Virus record (IMG/VR): IMGVR_UViG_3300044961_001112
Span: 1 to 48,368 of that record
Source of the DNA: a virus
Length of the DNA stretch: 48,368 nucleotides
Direction: 5' to 3' (one strand)
The notes beneath the pieces are model-generated. The model did no database searches. It worked only from the letters and a program-made list of their open reading frames with translations, and was not told the origin of the DNA. The position numbers were made by a program, and so were the translations under genes. Below are positions 38,901 to 45,303 of the stretch, piece after piece; positions within the stretch are counted from its first letter, which is position 1, and every line of letters begins with the position of its first letter.

Positions 38901-39962
38901 GATTGGGACACCGCCGCCTTCGGTGGCCTGGCGGGCCAGCCGCCGACCTACCGCGGCATCGTCCCATCTGACTTCGCGCCCCTGGACCTGCCGCTCCTGA
39001 CAGATGACCTCGACGGGCCGCTCTTGTATCTCGCCTCCCGCGTCCCCGACGTCCTGGGCGCCTGGGACGGGGGGAGCCTGTTCCGGCTCCGCGAAGACAT
39101 CGGGGACTATGAGTCCGTGGCGCCGCTGCCGCCACGGACCCGATACGGGATCCTGACCAACGGCCTGGCCGCCCCGACCGCCGCCGGCGGCCTGAACGCC
39201 ATCGCCCGCGGAATGAGCGTCGAGGTCCTGATGTCGTCGGGCGAGATGGAGACGATCTCTTTCGACGCCCTCATCGGGACGGGCAATGCGGCCGCGCTGG
39301 TCCCGCCCCCGTCCGGCGGGCGTTGGAATACTTCCACGGCGGAAATCGTGCAGTTCCAGACGGCGGCCCTGATCGGCCCCGGCCGCTACCGCCTGTCGGG
39401 CTTCCTCCGCGGCCGCCGCGGGACCGAGCACGCCGCCAAGGCTTGGCCGCCGGGGACCCTGATCGTGATGCTCGACCGCGGGACGACGGGCGTCCTCGAG
39501 ATGGACCTGGGCGACGTCGGGGGACCGGACGCCATCTTCCGGCCTGTCTCCATCTACGAGACCATCGACGCCGCCGCGCCCCGCGAGGCGGCCCTGCGCT
39601 ACACCGGCGCCGCCCTGCGGCCCTATGCGCCGGCCCGGCTCCGGCGCGTGGCGATTGACGATGCGACCGGCGACCGCTCCTTCGGCTGGTTCCGCCGCGC
39701 CCGCTTGCGCGCGGGCTGGCTGTCGAACGGCGACGTTCCCCTGGACGAGACGGCCGAGGCCTACCGCGTGGAGGTCCGGATCGCGCAGACGGGCGCCGTC
39801 CTGCGGGCGGTCGAGGTGGGCGCCCCGGCCTGGACCTACGCCGCCGCCGACCGCGCCGCGGACCTGGCGGCGCTGAGCGTCGGGCAGAACCTAGAGCTAC
39901 GCGTGGCGCAGATCTCCTCGCGCGTCGGCCCGGGGATTCCGGCTGTCTTCCCGACCCCCTGA
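35961..39962 (+). CDS. NlpC/P60 peptidase fused to giant tail tip protein
   Basis: One frame of 1333 residues that joins proteins normally separate in RcGTA (g14 and g15) and lambda (K, I, J). Residues 15-150 are an NlpC/P60 cell-wall peptidase: catalytic Cys49 in GLDCVGVAVL and His111 in PQHVGVAVGGGRMVHA. Residues 161-182 are a hydrophobic helix. From about 190 the g15-like start appears, LALGLAGAAIGSAFGAGATV, then APIPRIYGRYEIAGNAIW. The middle (about 420-760) is beta-rich, lacks the TIM-barrel hydrolase of RcGTA g15 and is less GC-rich. The C-terminal third (VVSIRVPLRYAAVDVGDVVA to GWFRRARLRAGW) is again g15/J-like. It pierces the envelope and probably binds the receptor. Confidence 0.9.
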   Translation: MTFDPAPRVTGRRAALAEAARARAVEAARSFVGTRWHHQGRTPGAGLDCVGVAVLAARAAGLEVQDLEGYSRRPDGRSLMATVEAQADRVSADDIQPGDVLVFRIDVHPQHVGVAVGGGRMVHALAQTRSVVEVDLDQHWRDRLVGVYRPRWHRARHRRWAGAGARLGAAAAGVLAFLVCLLNPSQADAATLALGLAGAAIGSAFGAGATVLGMSAVAFGANVGMLVGGLIDQMIFRPPPQRIEGPRLESLRVQDGNYGAPIPRIYGRYEIAGNAIWMSDLIERATTTSVGGGGGKGGGRGRRATQTTYSYYVNCAFGLTEGPITRVIKITGNNDKVIYQDGQLVRAAAIDIYTGTEDQMPNALMQAALGAADVPAYRGLAYVVIHELALADFGQRPPNLTFEIEGLTGAADVALLASSAPSGWIRLDQHPVAGGLNAGWQGQTIERVGVADGEIAVASIRSDSVVPVGAFVRKTGVSAAGADKVFFARGGGGPSTRGFWGHLLFRRGGEWRIIIAYGPGPDVFYLATPIIDLGEAGALAFGHAESWGYAATITPGSVPRVVCCRENLATTNINLVQSVDLPDLIGWAPFAFATVDAASPKARLLLWSAGTIAVVSFQNGARVGTTEYIGGFSGFPPSDLRAAPRGGQYSGRWLFEDGASLFSVDLTPGAARQDRAPISLDGFGFRLVAVAPDEGSALLYGEGGWAKIVPLRAGDMGPVSPASPLPGVGVGSADGWGFGFGGSEWTVFDADGALAQRFRFTSPPGQTVEGIVRDLCLRAGLQTADLNLSAFNEPIHGYLVDRPMPTRNAIDPLLAYVGGDIIESDGRLKAIIRTATPSVVIPGADLGARGAEEDWVPPVERERRSDKDLNREITVEYADPSRAYQPNTAAAARMATTATATAKMTIPAAMDAARAKRIAYERLYEGWAAREVVSIRVPLRYAAVDVGDVVAVGDTTFRVERLRVSRGAIEMTGVPVAPRRDWDTAAFGGLAGQPPTYRGIVPSDFAPLDLPLLTDDLDGPLLYLASRVPDVLGAWDGGSLFRLREDIGDYESVAPLPPRTRYGILTNGLAAPTAAGGLNAIARGMSVEVLMSSGEMETISFDALIGTGNAAALVPPPSGGRWNTSTAEIVQFQTAALIGPGRYRLSGFLRGRRGTEHAAKAWPPGTLIVMLDRGTTGVLEMDLGDVGGPDAIFRPVSIYETIDAAAPREAALRYTGAALRPYAPARLRRVAIDDATGDRSFGWFRRARLRAGWLSNGDVPLDETAEAYRVEVRIAQTGAVLRAVEVGAPAWTYAAADRAADLAALSVGQNLELRVAQISSRVGPGIPAVFPTP

Positions 39963-39964
39963 CG

Positions 39965-39985
39965 CGCGGGCCAAGGCGGCCCGCG
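39965..39985 (+). terminator. Hairpin after the tail tip gene
   Basis: CGCGGGCC-AAGGC-GGCCCGCG follows the stop codon closely, then GCGTTCC. TTGACA occurs 10 bases before the next motif copy and could be a -35 box, but no such element recurs at the other copies. Confidence 0.5.
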
Positions 39986-40009
39986 GCGTTCCGGATTGAC
40001 AAGCCTCGC

Positions 40010-40020
40010 GCCCCATCTCC
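40010..40020 (+). promoter_or_regulatory. Motif GCCCCATCTCC, copy 15
   Basis: Exact. After a hairpin and a TTGACA; 21 bases before the DUF2793 gene. Confidence 0.7.
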
Positions 40021-40041
40021 GCCGCCGAGGAGATCGCGCGA

Positions 40042-40518
40042 ATGACCCAGACCCCCAACCTCGGCCTGCCCTACATCGCGCCGTCCCAGGCGCAGAAAGA
40101 AGTCGTCCATGCGGAGGGCCTGAACCGCCTCGACGCGCTCTTGCGCGGGGCCGTGCTGACCATCTCGAGCAACGACCCACCGGCGTCCCCCGCGGACGGG
40201 GACGCCCACATCGTCGGCTCCTCGCCCGTCGGCGCCTGGTCCGGCCAAGCCCGCGCCATCGCCGCTTGGTATGGCGGGTGGATCTTCATTCCGGCGCGTC
40301 TGGGGATGGAGGTCTGGAACGCCGGGGATAGCACCCGCCGCCGCTTCAACGGGACCTCGTGGATCGTTGTCGGCGGCGTCCCTGCCGCGGGCTGGGCGGC
40401 CCCGACCGGGACCCTGACCCGCGGCGCGCTCGACGCCGACGCCGCCGATCTCGCTACCACGCGCCAGACCCTGGCCGCCCTGATCGCGGACCTGCGCGCC
40501 CGCGGTCTTCTCTCGTGA
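40042..40518 (+). CDS. DUF2793 family phage tail-associated protein
   Basis: A 158-residue protein with the family opening TPNLGLPYIAPSQAQKEVVH, then HAEGLNRLDALLRGAV and PADGDAHIVGSSPVGAWSGQ. This family is common next to tail tip genes in alphaproteobacterial phages and gene transfer agents and probably belongs to the tip or fibres. RcGTA-type members are often longer, with a C-terminal extension; here the end is a short helix (TTRQTLAALIADLRARGL). A motif copy ends 21 bases before the ATG. Confidence 0.88.
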   Translation: MTQTPNLGLPYIAPSQAQKEVVHAEGLNRLDALLRGAVLTISSNDPPASPADGDAHIVGSSPVGAWSGQARAIAAWYGGWIFIPARLGMEVWNAGDSTRRRFNGTSWIVVGGVPAAGWAAPTGTLTRGALDADAADLATTRQTLAALIADLRARGLLS

Positions 40519-40574
40519 GCCGAAGCCGCCGTCTTCCCTTCCCCTCCGCTCCTCTCTCTCTAGCCGAGGCCCAG

Positions 40575-40934
40575 ATGACTCCCCCGAGCCCGACGCCCCT
40601 CCCGCCCGGAACGTCCTCCTCGGATGCTGTGCTCTTGATGCTTGGCGAGATGCGCGGACAGCTGACGATCTTGACCTCGCTCATCACAGCCGCGGACAAG
40701 TCGCGCGGCGAAATGAGAGTAGCCATCGAGGCCGACATCAACGCGCTGCGCGAGCAGATCGTGTCCGACGGCAAGGCCCGCGCGGAGGAAGCCGAGCGGC
40801 GCTTTGTCAAGATCGAGGAGCGGATCGGAAAGGTCGAGTCAAAGATGACCTGGGCCGCTGGTGCTGCGTTTCCGATCGGCTTCCTGATCGCGACCTTCGC
40901 CGACCGCGTCATCTCCTGGATCTGGCCTGCTTGA
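40575..40934 (+). CDS. Membrane-anchored coiled-coil protein, XhlA-like
   Basis: A 119-residue protein. After a Pro-rich start it has a long charged helix (ALREQIVSDGKARAEEAERR, FVKIEERIGKVESK) likely to form a coiled coil. One C-terminal membrane helix follows (WAAGAAFPIGFLIATFADRV). This order is seen in XhlA-type lysis accessory proteins and some holin-like proteins. It lies between tail and endolysin genes, which fits lysis. Only one membrane span is visible, so it is unlikely to be a canonical holin by itself. Confidence 0.65.
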   Translation: MTPPSPTPLPPGTSSSDAVLLMLGEMRGQLTILTSLITAADKSRGEMRVAIEADINALREQIVSDGKARAEEAERRFVKIEERIGKVESKMTWAAGAAFPIGFLIATFADRVISWIWPA

Positions 40935-40943
40935 TGTCTTGAT

Positions 40944-40954
40944 GCCCCATCTCC
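40944..40954 (+). promoter_or_regulatory. Motif GCCCCATCTCC, copy 16
   Basis: Exact. Nine bases after a stop codon, 121 bases before the phosphoesterase start. Confidence 0.7.
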
Positions 40955-41075
40955 GCGGCGTCTCGGCGCGGGTGCGCGACGCCCGCCCCTCCTCGTCCCC
41001 GGGCTTCGGCCCGCGCCGCGCTCCCCCGCCGCGGCGGCCCGCGTCGAGACGCTGACTGATCGAGGAGCCGACCTG

Positions 41076-42218
41076 TTGCGCGACGCCACCACCGCCGCCC
41101 ACGCCTACCCATCTACTCCTATCGCCGACATCATCGCCGCTGCCGGCGGCGTCCGCGCCGCCGCCAGGCGCCTGGGCGTCTCCGATCGTGCGGTCCGCCT
41201 GCGCCGGGACCGTGAGCGCCTGGCGGCCCTGGAGCGGGCTCCGCCGGCCCCGGCTGCGCCTGCCGCGGCGCTCGACCCCAAAGCCCTCGCTGCGGCCCTG
41301 GCGGCTGCGCTGGCGCCGGTGCTGCGGCCTGCGGCGCCTGCGATCATCATCCCCGCCGCAGAGGCCCCGGGAGCGGCCCAGGGCGGCCCTCCGCCGGCGT
41401 CTCCCCTGCCCGGGGCCCCGGAGGCCCCCGAGGAGCCCAGGACGCCCTCTCCGCGCGAGGCCGCGGCCAAGATCGATCCCAGCCGCTTGCTGGTCTTCGG
41501 GGACCTCCACGCGCCCTTCGGCCACCGCGACGCGATGGCCTTCCTCCGGGCCGTCCGGGACGCCCTGGAGCCGACGGCCGTCCTCTGCACGGGAGACGAG
41601 ATAGACGCCCAGGCGCTATCGTCCTTCGGGGCGAACCCGAACCTCCCCAGCGCCGGAGACGAACTGCGAATGGCGCGTCTCCACCTCCTCGAGCTACACG
41701 GCCTCTTCCCGACCCTCCACCTTGTCCGCTCGAATCATGGCCAGCGCCTGCAGAGGGCTGCCAGAGCCGCCGGCGTCCCCGCCGGGGCGCTGGTCTGCCC
41801 CGGGGACCTGATCTTCGGCGAGCGTCTGCCCGACGGGCGGATCGTGCGACCAAAGGGGGTGGGTCTGGGATGGACCTGGCACGCCGAGATCGAGCTGTCC
41901 CTCCCTGGCGTGGGGAGGACTGTCGTCGCCCACGACCTCGGGACGCGGCTCGACCGGATCGCGCTGGAGGAGGGCGTGAGTGTGATCCAGGGGGACCATC
42001 ACAAGCTGGCGGGGGTTCAGTGGATTCAGACCAGGACCGGGACGCGATTCACGGCCGCGGCGGGGTGCCTGATCGATCCCCGGTCCCCGGCCTTCGCTTA
42101 CGACAAGCGCGGGGCACGGAGGCCCGTCCTGGGGTGCCTGTCCGTCGAGGACGGCGTGCCCCGATTCATCCCCATGCTCCTCGACGAGCGGGGGCGTTGG
42201 ACCGGCTTCCTCCGGTAG
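41076..42218 (+). CDS. Calcineurin-like metallophosphoesterase with N-terminal HTH
   Basis: A 380-residue protein. Residues 10-50 look like a helix-turn-helix (IADIIAAAGGVRAAARRLGV, SDRAVRLRR). An Ala/Pro-rich linker follows. From about 135 there is a metallophosphoesterase domain: LLVFGDLHAPFGHRDAM (D-x-H), CTGDEIDA (GD), SNHGQR (NH), and later VAHDLG and QGDHHK supplying metal-binding His. Phage members are thought to act on nucleic acids or nucleotides. The TTG start follows GAGGAG by eight bases; a shorter form cannot be excluded. Its place between lysis genes is unusual. Confidence 0.82.
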   Translation: MRDATTAAHAYPSTPIADIIAAAGGVRAAARRLGVSDRAVRLRRDRERLAALERAPPAPAAPAAALDPKALAAALAAALAPVLRPAAPAIIIPAAEAPGAAQGGPPPASPLPGAPEAPEEPRTPSPREAAAKIDPSRLLVFGDLHAPFGHRDAMAFLRAVRDALEPTAVLCTGDEIDAQALSSFGANPNLPSAGDELRMARLHLLELHGLFPTLHLVRSNHGQRLQRAARAAGVPAGALVCPGDLIFGERLPDGRIVRPKGVGLGWTWHAEIELSLPGVGRTVVAHDLGTRLDRIALEEGVSVIQGDHHKLAGVQWIQTRTGTRFTAAAGCLIDPRSPAFAYDKRGARRPVLGCLSVEDGVPRFIPMLLDERGRWTGFLR

Positions 42219-42222
42219 CCGG

Positions 42223-42233
42223 GCCCCATCTCC
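42223..42233 (+). promoter_or_regulatory. Motif GCCCCATCTCC, copy 17
   Basis: Exact. Four bases after a stop codon, 38 bases before the endolysin start. Confidence 0.7.
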
Positions 42234-42271
42234 GGGAGGCCAGCGCCACCCGAGCCGGACGCCCATTCCCG

Positions 42272-43288
42272 ATGTCCTCGATCGCCCGCCCCCGCCCCCC
42301 GCGCAAGACGCCGCGCGCCGCGAAGACCGCCACCCCCTCGACGACGCCGGCGACTGCGCCCGCTCCGCGCGCGCCCGCCGCCCGGCAGAACGTCGACCAG
42401 ATCATCCGCGACCTGGTGCGCCGCGAGGGCGGCTTCGTCGATCATCCTTCGGACCCGGGCGGCGCCACGAACATGGGCGTGACCATCGGGACCCTGAGCC
42501 GATGGCTGGGCCGGCGCGCGACCGTCGAGGAGGTGCGAGCGCTGACCTACGAAGAGGCGGTCTCCATCTACCGCCAGGAATACTGGTCCGGGCCCGGCTT
42601 CGACCGCCTCGACACTGACCAGCGGATCGCGATCAACGCATTCGACGCCGGCGTCATGTCCGGCCCGCGGCGCGGGATCGAGATGCTCCAGCGCGCCCTT
42701 CGCGGCCTGGGGGGAACGCTCGACGTCGACGGGGCCATCGGCCCGGAGACGAATCGCGTGGCCCGGCAGGTGCAGGATCGCGTCGGCGTCGCCGCGCTCC
42801 AGAACGCCCTCTGCGACCAGCGCCAGGCCTTTTACGACGGGATCATCCAGCGCCGCCCGGCCTCCCAGGCCTTCGCCAACGGGTGGCGAAACCGGGTGAA
42901 CAAGTTCCGCATCCGCGGCGAGGTCGAGGAGGTCCGCAACGTCGAGGGCCGGCGCGTCGAGCCTGTCGCGGCCCCGCCGCCCCCCGCTCCAGAGGACGAG
43001 ATCGCCAACGCCGGCCGCGCCCTGCCGCCGCCCCCGCCGGCGCCCTCCGCTGCCCGGGATCCCGCCGTCATCGGCGGCGCGGCGACCGGCGGCCTGGCGG
43101 CCGTGTCCGCGGCCCAGGAGATCCTGGCCGCGGCGCAGTCGGCCCAGGCCGCGGCGGATGCCTTCCCGTGGCTTCGCGTCGGCCTCGCCGTCGCGGTCGT
43201 CATCGCTGCGGGCGTCCTCGCCTACGGCTTCTACCGCGCCCGCCAGGCGGCCGCCGCCGAGCGCGCGGCGGCTGCTCAGGAGATCTGA
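42272..43288 (+). CDS. GH108 endolysin with C-terminal membrane anchor
   Basis: Muramidase that degrades the cell wall at the end of the cycle. After a Pro/Ala-rich basic start (1-38) comes the GH108 (DUF847) catalytic domain: VRREGGFVDHPSDPGGATNM with catalytic Glu52, GVTIGTLSRWLGR, and the predicted peptidoglycan-binding part VDGAIGPETNRVARQVQD. Residues 240-285 are Pro-rich. Residues 300-330 form a membrane helix (RVGLAVAVVIAAGVLAYGFY), so the enzyme could be held in the membrane until the holin acts. The 338-residue length exceeds the usual 170-250. The ATG has no strong Shine-Dalgarno sequence; a motif copy ends 38 bases upstream. Confidence 0.9.
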   Translation: MSSIARPRPPRKTPRAAKTATPSTTPATAPAPRAPAARQNVDQIIRDLVRREGGFVDHPSDPGGATNMGVTIGTLSRWLGRRATVEEVRALTYEEAVSIYRQEYWSGPGFDRLDTDQRIAINAFDAGVMSGPRRGIEMLQRALRGLGGTLDVDGAIGPETNRVARQVQDRVGVAALQNALCDQRQAFYDGIIQRRPASQAFANGWRNRVNKFRIRGEVEEVRNVEGRRVEPVAAPPPPAPEDEIANAGRALPPPPPAPSAARDPAVIGGAATGGLAAVSAAQEILAAAQSAQAAADAFPWLRVGLAVAVVIAAGVLAYGFYRARQAAAAERAAAAQEI

Positions 43289-43289
43289 C

Positions 43290-43457
43290 ATGGACGGCCT
43301 CTTGTTCCTCTTCGTCGCCGGCGTCTTCGCCGGCCTCCTCGGCGCCGCTCTATGGTCCCGCGCGCGCCAGCGCGGGGCCGAGATCGACCGGGCGATCGAG
43401 GCCCTCGGAGAGGCGCGGCGCCGCTCCCTCGATGCCCGTCTAGACGCGGGCCGATGA
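43290..43457 (+). CDS. Small single-span membrane protein
   Basis: A 55-residue protein with one N-terminal membrane helix (LLFLFVAGVFAGLLGAALWS) and a charged helical tail (ARQRGAEIDRAIEALGEARR). It starts right after the endolysin stop with the junction CAGGAGATCTGACATG, which recurs exactly at the spanin pair. It may be a small holin, a holin inhibitor, or an inner-membrane spanin subunit. I cannot tell which. Confidence 0.65.
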   Translation: MDGLLFLFVAGVFAGLLGAALWSRARQRGAEIDRAIEALGEARRRSLDARLDAGR

Positions 43458-43498
43458 TCGCCCTGGCGCCCGGCCGCTGACGATTCCGCACGGGTCCC

Positions 43499-43517
43499 GG
43501 GCCGGTGCGTCCGGCCC
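43499..43517 (+). terminator. Hairpin before the second small membrane gene
   Basis: GGGCCGG-TGCGT-CCGGCCC, extendable by flanking CCC/GGG. No T tract. A divergent motif copy follows at 43522. Confidence 0.35.
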
Positions 43518-43521
43518 CCGG

Positions 43522-43532
43522 GTCCCATCTCT
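43522..43532 (+). promoter_or_regulatory. Motif variant GTCCCATCTCT, copy 18
   Basis: Two mismatches. After a hairpin, nine bases before the 85-residue membrane protein. Confidence 0.5.
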
Positions 43533-43541
43533 GGATGCGTC

Positions 43542-43799
43542 ATGCGCCGCCGAGGATTCGCCGCCCTTGCTTTTTCGCTGCGCGCCGCGCGCCGCGCGCT
43601 ACTGCGCCAGCCCGTTGCCCTGCTCCTGCCGGCCGGCCTGGCGTCGGGGGCGGGGGCCGCACGGAGCGCCGGCGCGGCCCTGGGCGCCGGCGCGCTGGCG
43701 CTGCTGGCCGCGGCGCTGGCGGTCGTGCTGTCCGAGGAGAGGCGGCGTCTGCCGCCGCCCGCCGAGACGCCGCCAGACGACGCCAGCGACCGGCGCTAG
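43542..43799 (+). CDS. Small membrane protein, holin candidate
   Basis: An 85-residue protein. The basic start (MRRRGFAALAFSLRAARRAL) is followed by one or two Ala/Gly/Leu-rich hydrophobic helices (VALLLPAGLASGAGA, AALGAGALALLAAALAVVL) and a hydrophilic tail with an acidic stretch. This size and plan fit class II holins. Its start is nine bases after a motif variant. Gene reality is supported by its place in the lysis cluster, but the composition is low-complexity. Confidence 0.55.
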   Translation: MRRRGFAALAFSLRAARRALLRQPVALLLPAGLASGAGAARSAGAALGAGALALLAAALAVVLSEERRRLPPPAETPPDDASDRR

Positions 43800-43810
43800 G
43801 CCCCATCTCC
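43800..43810 (+). promoter_or_regulatory. Motif GCCCCATCTCC, copy 19
   Basis: Exact. It begins at the first base after a stop codon and ends five bases before the next ATG. Confidence 0.7.
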
Positions 43811-43815
43811 GGGCC

Positions 43816-44007
43816 ATGCGCCTCCTTGCCCTTGCCGCCCTCTTCCTCGCCGCCGGCTTCTTCCTTGACCTGCCGTTGCTGGCCTGGGCCGCGCTCCTGA
43901 TCGCGACCCTGGGGCTGGCCGCGTCCGCGGCGTTCGGGGGCTTCGTCCTCCTGGTCCTCGCAGCCCTCCTCTTCGCCGCCACCCGCCCCCCGGAGAACCG
44001 CCGATGA
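43816..44007 (+). CDS. Small two-span membrane protein, holin candidate
   Basis: A 63-residue protein that is nearly all hydrophobic: LLALAALFLAAGFFLDLPLL, AWAALLIATLGLAASAAFGG and FVLLVLAALLFAATRP, giving two to three membrane spans and a short basic tail. This resembles small holins. The ATG lies five bases after an exact motif copy with no Shine-Dalgarno sequence. Its stop overlaps the next start by ATGA, so it is coupled to the spanin gene. Confidence 0.6.
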   Translation: MRLLALAALFLAAGFFLDLPLLAWAALLIATLGLAASAAFGGFVLLVLAALLFAATRPPENRR

Positions 44008-44294
44008 TCGCCACTGCCCTCTCCGCCGTCGCCGGCTTCGCCTCGGGCGCCTGGCGCCGGCTCCTGCCCTGGATCGCCGCCGCGGCGGTCCTCCTCGGCG
44101 TCGTCGCCCAGATCTTCCGCTCCGGGCGCCGGGCGGGCGCGGATGCCGTCCGCGCCGACGTCGCGCGCCGCGACGCCGCCGCCGCCGAGCGCGCCCGCGC
44201 CGCCGGCCAGTCCATGACCCAGGCCCAGGTCGAGGCGCGCCCCTCGACGACCGCCGCGACCGTCGCCCGGCTCCGCGACCGCCAGGAGATCTGA
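44004..44294 (+). CDS. Inner-membrane spanin-like protein (Rz-like)
   Basis: A 96-residue protein with one N-terminal membrane helix (LLPWIAAAAVLLGVVAQIF) and a charged periplasmic helix rich in Arg, Ala and Asp (GADAVRADVARRDAAAAERA). That is the plan of i-spanins, which link to an outer-membrane partner and fuse the membranes in the last step of lysis. It ends RDRQEI, directly followed by a lipoprotein gene, the usual order. It is shorter than lambda Rz (153). Confidence 0.7.
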   Translation: MIATALSAVAGFASGAWRRLLPWIAAAAVLLGVVAQIFRSGRRAGADAVRADVARRDAAAAERARAAGQSMTQAQVEARPSTTAATVARLRDRQEI

Positions 44295-44295
44295 C

Positions 44296-44568
44296 ATGCC
44301 CCGCTCCCGCCTCCTCCGCGCCCTCCTCGCCGGCGGCGCTGCCGCCGCCCTGGCGCTGGCCCTGACCGGCTGCGCGTCGTCTCTCCCGCCAGCGCCGCCC
44401 GCCGTCGTGTGCCCCGCGCTGCCGCCGCTCGACCGCGCGCTGCGGGACCGCGCCGCCGACGAGCTCGAGCGCCTCGGAGAGGGCGCCGCGCTGGGAGTCC
44501 TGACCGCCGACTACATCGCCCTACGCGCCGCCGTCCGGGCGTGCCAGTCCGCGGCCGCGGCCCGGTGA
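44296..44568 (+). CDS. Outer-membrane lipoprotein spanin-like protein (Rz1-like)
   Basis: A 90-residue lipoprotein. A signal peptide (LLRALLAGGAAAALALA) ends in the lipobox LTGC with Cys26 as the lipid anchor. A Pro-rich part follows (SLPPAPPAVVCPALPPL), as in o-spanins, then a charged helix. The ribosome binding site lies inside the last codons of the upstream gene (AGGAG, seven bases from the ATG). Together with that gene it forms the probable two-component spanin. Confidence 0.75.
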   Translation: MPRSRLLRALLAGGAAAALALALTGCASSLPPAPPAVVCPALPPLDRALRDRAADELERLGEGAALGVLTADYIALRAAVRACQSAAAAR

Positions 44569-44879
44569 GCGCCCACGAGCGCCTGGCCTACGCCTCCGCG
44601 TGCCGGGGCGTCCTCGCCGAGATTCCAGGCCTCCTCCGCGCCATCGAGGAGGAAGGGGCGCTGATAGGTGAGGTGATGGAGACGACTGCCGCGGTGACGC
44701 TAATGTCCGCCCGTCCGGCCCTGCGGGCGCTGGCGTCTCACCTGCACGAGCGGGCCCGGCGCGGCGACTGCCCGCCGCTGCGGACGCTGCACTGGCTCCG
44801 CCCCGCCAGCGGCGTCTTCTTGGTCCTCCGGGGCGGGGGAGCCCGCGCGGTCGAGATCTGCCTAGCGGACCTGCGCTGA
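44565..44879 (+). CDS. Hypothetical protein after the spanin genes
   Basis: A 104-residue protein starting with GTG in a four-base overlap with the lipoprotein stop. It is helical (SAHERLAYASACRGVLAEIP, GLLRAIEEEGALIGEVMETT) with a short beta end (GVFLVLRGGGARAVEICLAD). I do not recognise a family. The word SAHERL also occurs in the next small protein, perhaps by chance. Confidence 0.65.
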   Translation: MSAHERLAYASACRGVLAEIPGLLRAIEEEGALIGEVMETTAAVTLMSARPALRALASHLHERARRGDCPPLRTLHWLRPASGVFLVLRGGGARAVEICLADLR

Positions 44880-44899
44880 CCCCGGCATTCTGCCCCTGC

Positions 44900-45175
44900 A
44901 TGGACAAGGCCCGCTGCCTCGACGATCTGCGCGTCGCCGTCGCCCTCCTGGGCGACGACCCCGCCGCCGCGGCCGCGGCGCGGGATCGGCTCTGGGGCGC
45001 CCTGGCGGACCACGCCGAGCGCGGCGACTACGACATCGCCGCGCGGCTTGCCGTGCTGGGCGCCAAGGCCGTCCTGACCAGCGCCCACGAGCGCCTCGAG
45101 GCGCTCCGGGAGATAGATGGCCTTCACGATCTCCTGGACGACCTCGACATGCTCGACCTCTGGACGCGCCCGTAG
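44900..45175 (+). CDS. Hypothetical acidic helical protein
   Basis: A 91-residue protein, helical by eye, with an acidic end (REIDGLHDLLDDLDMLDLW). It has no clear ribosome binding site; the gap of 20 bases from the previous gene is pyrimidine-rich. It contains TSAHERLEAL, like the previous protein. A motif copy directly follows its stop, before the relaxase-like gene. Confidence 0.55.
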   Translation: MDKARCLDDLRVAVALLGDDPAAAAAARDRLWGALADHAERGDYDIAARLAVLGAKAVLTSAHERLEALREIDGLHDLLDDLDMLDLWTRP

Positions 45176-45176
45176 G

Positions 45177-45187
45177 GCCCCATCTCC
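45177..45187 (+). promoter_or_regulatory. Motif GCCCCATCTCC, copy 20
   Basis: Exact. Just after a stop codon; CGGGA-GGGG-TCCCG hairpin downstream, then the palindromes and the relaxase-like gene. Confidence 0.7.
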
Positions 45188-45234
45188 GGCGCGGGAGGGG
45201 TCCCGTATAGTTCGGACATAGACCAGACCGCCAT

Positions 45235-45260
45235 ATGACCGTCATAGGACGTCATATGAC
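45235..45260. promoter_or_regulatory. ATGAC/GTCAT palindrome cluster before the relaxase-like gene
   Basis: ATGAC-C-GTCAT (45235-45245) and the perfect palindrome GTCATATGAC (45251-45260) are separated by five bases. The stretch is AT-richer than its surroundings. Inverted repeats upstream of mob genes are typical of relaxase binding and nicking regions or of their operators. An in-frame ATG inside the first repeat is possible but less likely than the GTG downstream. Confidence 0.5.
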
Positions 45261-45303
45261 GGCCCCGCGGGCCCCCTCCTCGACGACCGAGGAGAACACC
45301 GCC

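Noticed and set aside
19338-39962. The element as a gene transfer agent instead of a phage
   Set aside because: Only the tail tip is RcGTA-like. The window has an integrase, excisionase-like gene, replication and recombination genes, lambda-type terminase and head genes and a lysis cassette, as expected of a complete temperate phage.
39994-39999. TTGACA as the -35 box of a standard promoter for the motif family
   Set aside because: It occurs at one copy only, at a spacing that does not fit, and no equivalent is seen upstream of the other copies.
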